From Palsa-1150 sp036490515 (lineage in GTDB: Bacteria > Myxococcota_A > Polyangia > Polyangiales > Polyangiaceae), in NCBI GenBank assembly GCA_036490515.1, contig DASXDU010000024.1, positions 186,001 to 250,000 of the forward strand: a DNA stretch of 64,000 bases. Direction: 5' to 3'. Within the stretch, counting starts at the first letter, position 1. The number at the start of each line of letters is the position of its first letter. Positions 45,747 through 54,320 of the stretch are shown piece by piece. A model generated the notes under the pieces. It was not told where the DNA came from. It did no database searches and saw only the letters and a program-made list of their open reading frames with translations. A program made the position numbers and the translations under genes.

Positions 45747-47243
45747 TCAGAGCTCGAGCACGTTCGGGTGGTCGCTCAGCGTGAGCGACACCGTGCTCAC
45801 CGCGGAGAGCGTCTGGACGGGCGCCGTGCCCGTCGTCGGGTCGTAGACCTTGACCGAGGCGCGGACCTTCTTCAGGTCGACCGTCACTGTGTCGCTTCCC
45901 GTCGTGAAGCGCTCGTCCCAGACGACGAGCTCGAAGGTGCCGTCGCTCTTCTGGAGCAGGAGATCGTGCACGTTCGCGGGCTCGCCCGTGACGGCGTAGT
46001 CGAGCTTCCCCGGCGTGACGCCTCCGACGCCCGCGTCGGCGAGGATCGTCGTCAGGCCGTGCAGGTACGTGCCCGACGTCTTCGGCGCGTAGCTGGTGTC
46101 GACGAGGCCCCAGTACCCCTGCACGGGGTCGTCGCGGAGCATGTAGATGAACGTGTACGAGAAGCCGCGCGCGAATGCCGCGGCGTAGAGGTCCAGAAAG
46201 AGGCGCGCCTGCTGCTCCTCGTTGATGGCGCCCGTGCCGCTCGTGACCCAGCCGGTCTCGGTGGTGACGCGCGGCAGAGTCAGGAGGTCCGCGTTGGCGT
46301 ACCCCGCGAAGCCGCCGTGCCACGTGTGCCCGTACTCCACGTAGAGGCCGTCCCAGTCGCCGTTCAGCGTCGGGTCGGACGCGTTCCAGGCGATGTCGTC
46401 CGACAGGACGCCGCTGTGGCCCGTGACGTAGTTGTGCACGTTCGCGTAGTCCGCGTACTTCGTCCCGTCGGGCATCGCGATCCCGGCGCCCGCGGGGATC
46501 GTCAGGAACTGAAGGCCCACGTCGTCCGGCTCGGAGCCGCCCGCCTCGCTCGAGTGGAAGACGGGGATGCCCGCGAGCTTCGTGTCGGCCTTCACGGCCG
46601 CGTAGAGATCGCGCTGGAGCTGCGCGACCGGAACGAACGTCGTCGTGTAGCCGGACGTCTGCCCGCCGTAGGTCACCGGAAAGTTGTTCGGCTCGTTCGG
46701 CCCCTCGACGTCGAGGAGCGCGCCGGCCGCGGCGAGCTGCTCGGCCATCGAGACGGTGCCCGCGACGTCCTGGTTCGTGAGGAGCGACAGCCGCACGCCG
46801 GACGCCTGGTGCATGGCGATCCACGACGGCACCGTGGCCGGGTTCCCGTCGTCGCGGATGTTGCTCACCCCGAGGTACGAGAGAGCGGTCGCGCTCTTCG
46901 TCGGATCGTCGACGCCCTGCGCGACGTGCGTGCAGACGCCGAGCGACGCGAGGAAGCGGGAGACCGGGGAGGCCGTGACGCCCGTCGGATCGCCGATCGT
47001 GCCGCCCTCGCCGGAGCCGCCGTCGGTGCCCGCGCCGCCTTCGCCCTTCCCTCCGCCGTCCCCAGGCGGGCCCGCGTCCGGGGGCGCGCCCCCGTCCGCG
47101 CCGGCGCCCACGTCTGCGCCCGAATCCGCGCGCGCGTCCGCGCCGGCGCCCGCGTCCGTGCTCGCGCCCGCCGAGCCCCCCTTCGACCCGCACGCCGCGC
47201 AGAGCGCGAGCATGCCCACTCCTCCGATCACTGCGGTGCGCAT
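45747..47243 (-). CDS. Glycoside hydrolase of clan GH-A type, lipoprotein
   Basis: 498 residues. A lipoprotein-like signal (MRTAVIGGVGMLALCAAC) precedes a Gly/Ala/Asp-rich linker (to about 85). The catalytic (beta/alpha)8-like domain shows the acid/base motif GPNEPN with E184 and the nucleophile TTETGW with E329, as in GH39/GH5-like enzymes. A C-terminal beta domain (about 410-498) follows. It is probably surface-bound and acts on polysaccharides; the exact substrate is unknown. Its start overlaps the preceding lipoprotein gene by 16 bases, so it is the last gene of a three-gene operon. Confidence 0.85.
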   Translation of the reverse strand: MRTAVIGGVGMLALCAACGSKGGSAGASTDAGAGADARADSGADVGAGADGGAPPDAGPPGDGGGKGEGGAGTDGGSGEGGTIGDPTGVTASPVSRFLASLGVCTHVAQGVDDPTKSATALSYLGVSNIRDDGNPATVPSWIAMHQASGVRLSLLTNQDVAGTVSMAEQLAAAGALLDVEGPNEPNNFPVTYGGQTSGYTTTFVPVAQLQRDLYAAVKADTKLAGIPVFHSSEAGGSEPDDVGLQFLTIPAGAGIAMPDGTKYADYANVHNYVTGHSGVLSDDIAWNASDPTLNGDWDGLYVEYGHTWHGGFAGYANADLLTLPRVTTETGWVTSGTGAINEEQQARLFLDLYAAAFARGFSYTFIYMLRDDPVQGYWGLVDTSYAPKTSGTYLHGLTTILADAGVGGVTPGKLDYAVTGEPANVHDLLLQKSDGTFELVVWDERFTTGSDTVTVDLKKVRASVKVYDPTTGTAPVQTLSAVSTVSLTLSDHPNVLEL

Positions 47244-48217
47244 GTGGACACTCCCGCGCCGACGATGTTGGGGGCCAGGAAGGTGGCCGGCGTCTCGACG
47301 TGACTGACGGGGTCGAACTCGGTCACCTGCGTCCCCCCGCTGGTCTGGCTGAACGTGAAGATCCAGAAATCACCGCCCCAGAAGCCGAACGCGTAGCCGT
47401 CCTCTGGCGTGCCGACCTGGAGTGGATAGTCCTGGACCACGACGCCGTTGGTCTTGTCGACCTGGATGACGTGCGAGCCGCTCCCGGTGCCGTTCGTGTA
47501 GAACGCGAAGAGCCGCCCGTCGGACGTCCCGGTGAGCTCCGTGCCGTAGACGACGTTCGGCGGCGTGAAGGGCGCCACGAACGACGCGACGTACGACGTC
47601 GTATTGATCGTCGCGAGCCCCTGCGAGAGGTCCTTCGTCTGGTCGGCCTGGTCGACGTAGAGCGTCTCGCCGGCGTCGCCCGCGTCGCCCGCGTTCGCGA
47701 CGAAGCCCATCCCGAACGTCGTGAACCCGAGCTGGCCCGGGGCGTACGTGGTGGGCAGACACGCCGCGCTCGCCGTGTCGACGCGGAAGAGGCGACCGTC
47801 CGTGTAGACCGAGTACGCGATGCCGCGCCGGTCGACCGCCATCGAGAACGGTGTCTGATCCTGCTCGAGGCAGTCGAGGACGCCGATCGTCGTGAGCGCG
47901 AGCGTCGGCGGGTAGAAGCTGTAGAGCGTGTTGTCGGCGGCGAGGACGTAGATGAGCGTCGCGCCGGCGTCCGGGCAGATGTCGACCACTGGAACGTCGC
48001 GGAACGCGACGTCGCGCGGGGCGTCGAAGCCGGCCTCCGCATCGGCCTCGCGATGCGCGTCGAACGCGTCGGGCTCCTCGGTCACGTCGGCGACGCGATC
48101 GGGGGTCGCGTCCGGCGACTCGTCGAGCGGGACGAGCAGACCGGTGCGGCTGCCGCACGCCGCGAAGAAGAGAAGGACCAGCGCCGAAGGAAAAGAAAGG
48201 ACGAGCGCACGTCGCAC
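47228..48217 (-). CDS. Lipoprotein of unknown function, propeller-like
   Basis: 329 residues from GTG at 48217. The signal peptide ends at the lipobox AAC, followed by GSRTGLLVPL and an Asp/Glu/Ala-rich linker (to about 80). The body has loosely repeated segments (YVLAADNTLYSFYPP, GIAYSVYTDGRLFRVD, DGRLFAFYTNGT) suggesting a beta-propeller. The CG[SA]RTGL motif recurs in the next gene upstream. Starts only 3 bases after that gene's stop. Confidence 0.78.
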   Translation of the reverse strand: MRRALVLSFPSALVLLFFAACGSRTGLLVPLDESPDATPDRVADVTEEPDAFDAHREADAEAGFDAPRDVAFRDVPVVDICPDAGATLIYVLAADNTLYSFYPPTLALTTIGVLDCLEQDQTPFSMAVDRRGIAYSVYTDGRLFRVDTASAACLPTTYAPGQLGFTTFGMGFVANAGDAGDAGETLYVDQADQTKDLSQGLATINTTSYVASFVAPFTPPNVVYGTELTGTSDGRLFAFYTNGTGSGSHVIQVDKTNGVVVQDYPLQVGTPEDGYAFGFWGGDFWIFTFSQTSGGTQVTEFDPVSHVETPATFLAPNIVGAGVSTCAPQ

Positions 48218-48220
48218 GGG

Positions 48221-50140
48221 TCACCTCGCCGGCAGCACCGCCGTGTTGAGAGGCTGGAAGTTCGCTCCTGCCGGGTAACCGTAGCTCACCCAGCGCGTGA
48301 AGAGCGGGTTCGACTCGTCGCTGCCGCTGGGGTCGTCGGTCGGCCAGGTGACGTCGTTGCCCCAGCCCCACACCGTGACGCCGAAGCGCGCGCTCGCCAG
48401 CGGCGAGGTGACGACGTGCACGCCGTTGTCGCAGCCGCCCACGCCCTGGAAGTCCCCGGTCGAGAGGTCCACGCGCGTCATCTCGTAGGTGCCGGACGAC
48501 CCGACCGGGGTCCAGCCGCCCAGCGTCCCCGCGCAGTCGAGTACCACGTCGGGCATCGCGCCCGACCCCGGGTCGCGCATCCGCACGAGCACGAGGTTCG
48601 TCTCCGGGTACGTGGGGTCCGTGAAGAACGTGTAGCGCGGCAAGAACTGCGCGGGCGGCACGACGTTCACGAAGTCGGGGTCGCCGATCCCGCCGTTGTC
48701 GTTGCCGAAGCCCTCGCCCCCCGTCATGTAGCTCGCGAGATAGAACGGGTGCTGCGCGTCCTGGCTGCGTACGACGAACGGCCCCGCGGCCTGGAACTCC
48801 GCGAGCTGCCCGCCCGCGATCGCGACCGGCGCGCCCGGAGGAGGCGCCGGCTCGTACGTGAAGAGCGTCCCGTCGACGACGCCGACCATGCGCCAGGGCA
48901 CGACCTCCTCCACGCCGGGCGACCGCGTGCGGTACCGGACGGCGACGTACTCGCTGCCGAGCGCGCGAACCGGCGGGAGCATCTGCTCGGCGCTGTCGGC
49001 GCGCGACGCCGTGAGCGGCAGGTCCATGAGGGTCGAGCCGCCGATGACCGACACGGGCGCGTCCGACTGCACGGCCGTCCCCGTGAGCTCCGCGAGTTGC
49101 GTGAACTGGAGGTACTGGCCCTGGTTCAGCGTGTAGGTCGTGCTCTGTCCGGCCTGCGCGCCCGCAACGCCCGGCCCCGCCGCGATGGTCGCCTTCGGCT
49201 TCACGGTCACGTGCGTCGCGTCCTGCGACGCGATGACCACCGTCGTGGGCCCGGGCGGCGAGCCCGTGTCCTCGGTGATCGTCGGCGCCGTGTAGGCGTT
49301 CGCGACGACGTAGTTCACGTCCCACGCGGTCGTCGGCACGAGCAGCGTCGACCCGGTGACGCGCGCGCGCCCACCCCCGTAGGGCAGCATCTGGTAGGCG
49401 ACCACCGGGACGTTCGTCTTGATGTGGAAGGCCGTCGACGTGCCCGTCCCGTGGAGCGACGCGTCGCCCTGCACGGCCGGCGTCACGCCGGCCGGGCAGT
49501 TCGCGAGCACCTTGGGGTCGATGGGCGTCTCGGCGTTCGCCGCCGCGTTCGGATCGCGCGACAGGAAGAGGATGGCCACCTGGTTGGTCGGCAGCCCCGC
49601 CGACGGATCGTAGGCCGCGTACGAGATGCTCGTCCCCTTGCCCGTCGGGATGCGCGCGAACTGCTCGATGGGGAACACCGTCGAGCCACGGCTCACCTCG
49701 ATCTTCGCGGGCTCGCCGGTCTTCCACTGGTTGACGACGAAGACCGCGTAGCAGACGCCCTCGGCCTCCTGGGTCGTGTCCATCTCGACCGCGTAGAACT
49801 CGCAGCCGTTGGACGTGTCGTTCCCGAGCGAGTCGAGGCACGGGTTCACGCAGGCGGCGCCGGACTCGCGCTCCTCGCACTGCTCGAGGGAGCTGCACTG
49901 GAAGATTCTCTGCCCGCACTTCCAGACGTACCCGAGGTCGGACGGGTCGCAGTAGGACGGCTGGGGGCAGTCGACCTGCACGTCGAGCGCACCGCCCTCG
50001 AAGAGCGGTGCGCCTTCCGCCGTCGCGTCGAGGGCCGCGCCGGCCGGGATGTCGAGACCCGTACGGGCCCCGCACGCGACGAAGAGGGCGGCGATGCCGA
50101 GGGAGACGAAGCACAGCCCTGCAGGGGAAGCGAAGCGCAC
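48221..50140 (-). CDS. IgGFc-binding-like surface lipoprotein
   Basis: 639 residues from GTG at 50140. Signal peptide, lipobox VAC, then GARTGLDIP. A Cys-rich segment (about 55-105) follows. The large domain (about 110-560) matches the IgGFc-binding N-terminal type found in bacterial surface proteins: FHIKTNVPVVAYQMLPYG, GSTLLVPTTAWDVNYVV and ATHVTVKPKATI are characteristic. The function in bacteria is unknown; adhesion is often assumed. First gene of a three-lipoprotein operon; divergent from the 373-residue gene. Confidence 0.82.
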   Translation of the reverse strand: MRFASPAGLCFVSLGIAALFVACGARTGLDIPAGAALDATAEGAPLFEGGALDVQVDCPQPSYCDPSDLGYVWKCGQRIFQCSSLEQCEERESGAACVNPCLDSLGNDTSNGCEFYAVEMDTTQEAEGVCYAVFVVNQWKTGEPAKIEVSRGSTVFPIEQFARIPTGKGTSISYAAYDPSAGLPTNQVAILFLSRDPNAAANAETPIDPKVLANCPAGVTPAVQGDASLHGTGTSTAFHIKTNVPVVAYQMLPYGGGRARVTGSTLLVPTTAWDVNYVVANAYTAPTITEDTGSPPGPTTVVIASQDATHVTVKPKATIAAGPGVAGAQAGQSTTYTLNQGQYLQFTQLAELTGTAVQSDAPVSVIGGSTLMDLPLTASRADSAEQMLPPVRALGSEYVAVRYRTRSPGVEEVVPWRMVGVVDGTLFTYEPAPPPGAPVAIAGGQLAEFQAAGPFVVRSQDAQHPFYLASYMTGGEGFGNDNGGIGDPDFVNVVPPAQFLPRYTFFTDPTYPETNLVLVRMRDPGSGAMPDVVLDCAGTLGGWTPVGSSGTYEMTRVDLSTGDFQGVGGCDNGVHVVTSPLASARFGVTVWGWGNDVTWPTDDPSGSDESNPLFTRWVSYGYPAGANFQPLNTAVLPAR

Positions 50141-50237
50141 GCGCGGAGTCTAGCGCGCGGGGGCAGCGGAACACGCGAGCAGCATCCTCCTGGCGGACCC
50201 TCCTGTACGATGAGCGGGCTCCCCCGGAGGTGTCTCA

Positions 50238-51359
50238 GTGGTCGACAAGGCTCGGAACGATCTCAGCGCTGCGGTCCCGAAGTTCAGCCTGGCGCTCGAG
50301 GAGCATCGCAGGACGCCCGACGGGCGGGTGCGCACGTCGCAGGAGCTCCTGTCGGCGTTCTTCCCGCACGACGAGAAGGTCTGCACCGACAAGCTGTTCC
50401 GCTACCTGCCCAACGAGGTGCGTGGGCCGATCATCGCGGCGTGGGGCATCCGCGGCATCAAGGCCGCGCTCCGCGACAACGACGAGAAGGTTCAGCAGGT
50501 CGTGCACGACGCGCTCGTCGCGGGCGACGTCGACCACAGCGCGTTCGAGGAGGGGCTCGCCCCCGAGACGCTCGTCCGCTGGGTGCCGCTCGGGGACCTC
50601 TGGTCGTTCTGGCGCGGCGGGAAGCTGACGAAGCAGGCGATCCACAAGGCGCTGTCGACGGCGTACGAGCTCTACCTCTTCGACGCGCGGTGGTTTCTCG
50701 ACGCGATCAACGCCAAGGGCGGGAACCTCCGCGGGACCGACGTGCTCGCGGACGGGCTGACGAAGGACGAGCTGACGCAGTGGATCCACCGGATCCACGA
50801 GACGGGCGACGGGACGCCGAAGGGCCTCGTCGCGGCGCTCGGCTGGGACAAGATCGTCGCGAAGACGCCGAACGAGGTGCTCGTCGCGGTGCTCGACGCG
50901 ATGGTCCAGAAGGTGGGGCTCGTGGTCGCGAGCAAGGGCGAGCGGGAGTCGACGCCGAAGCTGCCCGAGACGGCGGCGGCGAAGGCGGCGGAGCCGGCGA
51001 AGCCGGAGCTGAAGCCGGAGCCGGCCGTTCCGCCGATGGCGGCGATGCCGCTGCCGAAGAGCGACATCATCGATCAGGAGACGACGAACTCGTCGGCCCG
51101 CGAGACGGAGAAGCCCTCCGCAGCGACGGACGAGGGCTCGTGGTCGGCGGTTCCGCCGCCGCCGGAGCCGGTGGGGGACGACGGAGGGATCAACGTCGTC
51201 GTGGAGGACGAGGTGATCATCTCGGACCGCGTCGGCGGCCCGCCGACCGCGCCGCGGATGCGCGCTGCGAGCCCGACGGAGGACGACGACACGGAAGTGA
51301 AGCGGGTGCCGAATCGCTCGGAGCGGCCGCCCTTCCGGGGGCCTTCTTCGCGGCGGTAG
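50238..51359 (+). CDS. Protein of unknown function with acidic Pro/Ala tail
   Basis: 373 residues from GTG at 50238, with GGAGG 7 bases upstream. Residues 1-235 look mostly helical and well ordered (TSQELLSAFFPHDEKVCTDK, LYLFDARWFLDAINAKGG). The rest is an Ala/Pro/Glu-rich disordered tail ending in basic residues. No signal peptide or membrane segment. I recognise no family. Confidence 0.75.
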   Translation: MVDKARNDLSAAVPKFSLALEEHRRTPDGRVRTSQELLSAFFPHDEKVCTDKLFRYLPNEVRGPIIAAWGIRGIKAALRDNDEKVQQVVHDALVAGDVDHSAFEEGLAPETLVRWVPLGDLWSFWRGGKLTKQAIHKALSTAYELYLFDARWFLDAINAKGGNLRGTDVLADGLTKDELTQWIHRIHETGDGTPKGLVAALGWDKIVAKTPNEVLVAVLDAMVQKVGLVVASKGERESTPKLPETAAAKAAEPAKPELKPEPAVPPMAAMPLPKSDIIDQETTNSSARETEKPSAATDEGSWSAVPPPPEPVGDDGGINVVVEDEVIISDRVGGPPTAPRMRAASPTEDDDTEVKRVPNRSERPPFRGPSSRR

Positions 51360-51374
51360 GCAGCTCCTGAGCGC

Positions 51375-51399
51375 CGTCGGAGAGGTCTGGAAACCGACG
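51375..51399. terminator. Weak hairpin between convergent genes
   Basis: CGTCGG and CCGACG, 6-bp arms with a 13-base loop, lie in the 40-base gap between two convergent stops. No T-run. Confidence 0.25.
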
Positions 51400-51846
51400 T
51401 CACTCCTCGACGGTCCCCTTGATGGCGAGCCTCTGCTTGGGCCCCCTCGTCTGCCTCGCGATGCGCGTGGCCCGGCGCTTCTCGACGGCCGCGAGCTTCT
51501 GCGCCTCGGTCAACGTCGGCTTCTTCGGTGGCTCGAAGCCGAAGGATGCGAGCTTCGGGCTGTTCCGCCCGAAGGCCCCCATCGCGGCGTTCTTCGTGTC
51601 GGCGACGACGACCGACACCGCGGCGTGGACCTCCTCGTAGTCCGCGCTCGCGGCGATCCACGCCGCACGGGCGACCCTGACCTTCTCCTCTGCGTCGATG
51701 CGCCGCTGGATGAACTCGGCCAGCGACGTCGGCGTGAACGGCCTGCCCCCCACGAGGATGTAGGGAAGCGAACCGAACTCGGTCTCGACTCCCTCGATGA
51801 CCTTCTTGTCGGCGCCTGTACGGATCTTTCGGTTGCGGATCTTCAT
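51400..51846 (-). CDS. Conserved-looking small basic protein of unknown function
   Basis: 148 residues from ATG at 51846, with an AGAGAGAG purine stretch upstream. It starts MKIRNRKIRTGADKKVIEGV, has a short beta-like segment (LPYILVGGRPFTPTSLAEFI), a helical Ala-rich centre and a basic end (RQTRGPKQRLAIKG). From memory, similar uncharacterised proteins with a KxRxKKI start and a GxKQxxxIKG end occur in several phyla, often in multiple copies. That recollection should be checked. Probably nucleic-acid or ribosome related, but unknown. Confidence 0.65.
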   Translation of the reverse strand: MKIRNRKIRTGADKKVIEGVETEFGSLPYILVGGRPFTPTSLAEFIQRRIDAEEKVRVARAAWIAASADYEEVHAAVSVVVADTKNAAMGAFGRNSPKLASFGFEPPKKPTLTEAQKLAAVEKRRATRIARQTRGPKQRLAIKGTVEE

Positions 51847-52570
51847 GACTCTCTCTGGTCCTCGTTGCCTGGTTTGGGTGGATGCTGCGTGCCCTCGTAC
51901 CAACTGAGTCCGGGCGCGGGCCGCCTTGCCGTCGGCGACGAGGAAAGTGCGCCCTGGGTGTCGTTTCTCTTCGCCTCGACGCGAGGTCTCGGCATCGGGT
52001 CCCGCGCCTCTCACCCTCAACAGGGTGGTCAGAACGGCTGATTCGAGGGAAATCGTACGGACGCCCGCATTTCGTTTCGGTGGGCGGGGCCACCCCGGCG
52101 AAGGACTGGAGCCCTGGGGATCGCAACCTCGCGAAATGACGGAGGGAGAACGAGACAGGGCGCAGAAGGAGCGGCCCGAGGCTGGACCAACGGGGTAGTT
52201 TGCAGGCACCGCCCGGAGGGTGCGCGCGGACGACGGGCCCGGCTGGCCGGACCCACCGGGGACTCCGATGGGACCCACCCCCTCGTCCCGGCGAAGAACC
52301 GGTGGGTCCGCGCGCACGGGCCGCCGTGTTCTCGACGTCGAGCCGGCTGGTGCGCGCGCACCGCGGGGATCGTTCGCACGTGCCGGGCGGGTGGTGCCGC
52401 GAGCGCAGGGGCTGGTGCTCGGGGATCCAGCGGGCGGTCGAGTGGTCGAACCGGCGCGACGACGGGCACACGGGGAATGGTGCGGCGGACCGGCCCCGAG
52501 GACTGCGAGCACCCACCACGTCGTCGACGGAAGAGGCACGATCGCGCGCCTCTTCGGTGTCGGCCCGCGG
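51847..52570. other. Gene-poor stretch with short inverted repeats
   Basis: About 720 bases in which I find no convincing gene on either strand. The open frames have shadow composition and no start signals. GGACCCACCGG (near 52249) is inverted as CCGGTGGGTCC (near 52298), and the GTGGGTCC core occurs a third time between them as GGGACCCACC. GTGCGCGCGGAC/GTGCGCGCGCAC-like words also recur. It might be decayed coding sequence or an insertion hot spot. Confidence 0.45.
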
Positions 52571-53197
52571 TCACGCCCACGCGGCGCGGTACGCGTGCTT
52601 GGTCGGCCCCGACGCGAGGTCGGTCATGTAGCACTTGTTGCAGAAGAGCATGAAGCCCGTCTGGTGCATGCCGCGCATGGCCACGCGGATGTACGGGATC
52701 GAGAAGAGCGACAGCCCGTGCATCTGGATGAGCGCCTCTTTCGGTCCCAGCTTGTCGATCTCGACGTCGCCGCCGTCGAAGATCCGGTCCCAGAGGCGTG
52801 CGTACTGCTTGAGCACGAGCCACGGCGTGACCCCCGCGCCGCGCGCCATGCGTACGACGGTGCCGAGGAACGTTCCGTTGATCGCGTCGCCGACGCTCGC
52901 GCCCATCGAGACCTGCTCGGGGACCGTCAAACCCAGCGCGTCGCAGGCGCTGTAGTGCGCCGTGGCGACATCGAGGCCGAGCCACGCGCCGACGACGGCG
53001 CCGAGGATGGGCTCGTGAAACGCCTCGGGAAGCCGCACGCGATACGCGTCCAGCAGGCCCCTCTCTCGCAGACCGCGCAAGGAGCTGATCACCATCGTGC
53101 TGCGCACCCGCGCCACGGGGGGAATGCGCTCGCGATGATGCCGCAACGCGACGATCGACTCGCGCGGCCGATCCGCGCTCCGGGCGGGGAGACCCAT
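52571..53197 (-). CDS. Protein of unknown function, possibly DUF2378-like
   Basis: 208 residues from ATG at 53197 (an internal Met at residue 35 is possible). Sequence such as EPILGAVVGAWLGLDVATAHYSACDALGL, AINGTFLGTVVRMARGAGVT and KLGPKEALIQMHGLSL has the pattern of myxobacterial DUF2378-type proteins, a group with a haem-NO-binding-like fold. This is a tentative match. It is downstream of the LigD-type gene with 100 bases between. Confidence 0.6.
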   Translation of the reverse strand: MGLPARSADRPRESIVALRHHRERIPPVARVRSTMVISSLRGLRERGLLDAYRVRLPEAFHEPILGAVVGAWLGLDVATAHYSACDALGLTVPEQVSMGASVGDAINGTFLGTVVRMARGAGVTPWLVLKQYARLWDRIFDGGDVEIDKLGPKEALIQMHGLSLFSIPYIRVAMRGMHQTGFMLFCNKCYMTDLASGPTKHAYRAAWA

Positions 53198-53297
53198 GCT
53201 GCTACTCTACGACCGTTCGGCTGGCGAGCTCGACCTCGTGGCGCCGAATGGGGCCGAAGCAGGGCACCGTGTGGGCGCCAGTGTGGTCCTCTCTCCC

Positions 53298-54263
53298 TCA
53301 CGATCGGAACCGATCGAACTCCTCGAGCACGAGCCCGGCGCGTTCGAACGCTGCATCCACGGCGGCGACGAACGGCTCTGGGGCGGCCGGTGTGCGCGCG
53401 AGGTCGGCGAGATGGTCGGGGCGATCGAGCAAGCGCGCGACGTCGGCGATCGTGAACCCGTCGGGCGGTATCGTCTCGATCTCGCTCCACGCGAGCGGGA
53501 CGGCGACCGTCGCGCGCGGCCGGGCACGCAGCGAATACGGGGCGACGACGGTCGCCATCGGCATGTTGCGGAGCCAGTCGACGAAGACGCGGCCGCCGCG
53601 CTGGGCCACACGAAACGTGACGGTGAGGTCGTCCGGTTGCTCGGCGACGAGCAGCGCAGCGAGCTTCTGCACGGCGGTCCCGATCGCGAGTCCGTCGTCG
53701 GTCGTCGCAGGCGGCGCGATCGGCGCGACCACGTGGTAGCCCTTGGAGCCCGTCGCGACGGGCACTGTGGGCAATCCGAGCTCTCCCATCCGGTCGCGCA
53801 CGACGATCGCCGCGCGCCGCACGAGCACGAGCGAGTCCGGAGGCGGATCGAGATCGATGACGACGCGGTCGGGACGCAACAGATCAGGCAGGCGCGCCGT
53901 CGGCACGTGCAGCTCGATGGCGCCCTGGTTCGCGAGATACGGCAGGTGCTCGGCGAGCGTGAGCACGGGATACTCGGTCTCCTCGCGTACCGGAGCCGCG
54001 GCCTTGCCGCGGTGGCGCTTCGTCGCCTGCGCGCTGCGCGGAACGGCGAAGCGCTCCATCGACGCCGGGTAGTGCGCCGGCACGTTCTTCTGGAAGAACC
54101 CCGGGCCATCGAGCCCCTTGGGGTATCGCCGGATCGACAGCGGCCGCCGGAGCAGGTGCGGCAGCGCGCGCCCGGCGACGCGCTCGAAGTAGGCAACGAC
54201 GTCTCCCTTCGTGCGCCCGATTTCCGGGAACACGACACGGTCGGCGTGGGAGACCTCGATCAC
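53298..54263 (-). CDS. Stand-alone LigD-type polymerase/primase domain
   Basis: 321 residues from GTG at 54263. Archaeo-eukaryotic primase fold as in the polymerase domain of LigD, which adds ribo- or deoxynucleotides during non-homologous end joining. Visible motifs: SHADRVVFPEIGRTKGDVV at the start, VVIDLDPPPD with the metal-binding DxD, TGSKGYHVVAPI, and VFVDWLRN. Its length equals one PolDom. No ligase, phosphoesterase or Ku gene is adjacent. It lies 57 bases downstream of nadA. Confidence 0.9.
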   Translation of the reverse strand: MIEVSHADRVVFPEIGRTKGDVVAYFERVAGRALPHLLRRPLSIRRYPKGLDGPGFFQKNVPAHYPASMERFAVPRSAQATKRHRGKAAAPVREETEYPVLTLAEHLPYLANQGAIELHVPTARLPDLLRPDRVVIDLDPPPDSLVLVRRAAIVVRDRMGELGLPTVPVATGSKGYHVVAPIAPPATTDDGLAIGTAVQKLAALLVAEQPDDLTVTFRVAQRGGRVFVDWLRNMPMATVVAPYSLRARPRATVAVPLAWSEIETIPPDGFTIADVARLLDRPDHLADLARTPAAPEPFVAAVDAAFERAGLVLEEFDRFRS

Positions 54264-54320
54264 CGCCGCGAGGGTACCACCGCGCCGTCGTGCTCCGCGG
54301 CGGAGCCGGCGAACGCCGTC

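Noticed and set aside
52200..52631. Plus-strand gene in the gene-poor stretch
   Set aside because: Composition is Arg/Gly/Thr-rich like shadow frames, with no ribosome site or motif.
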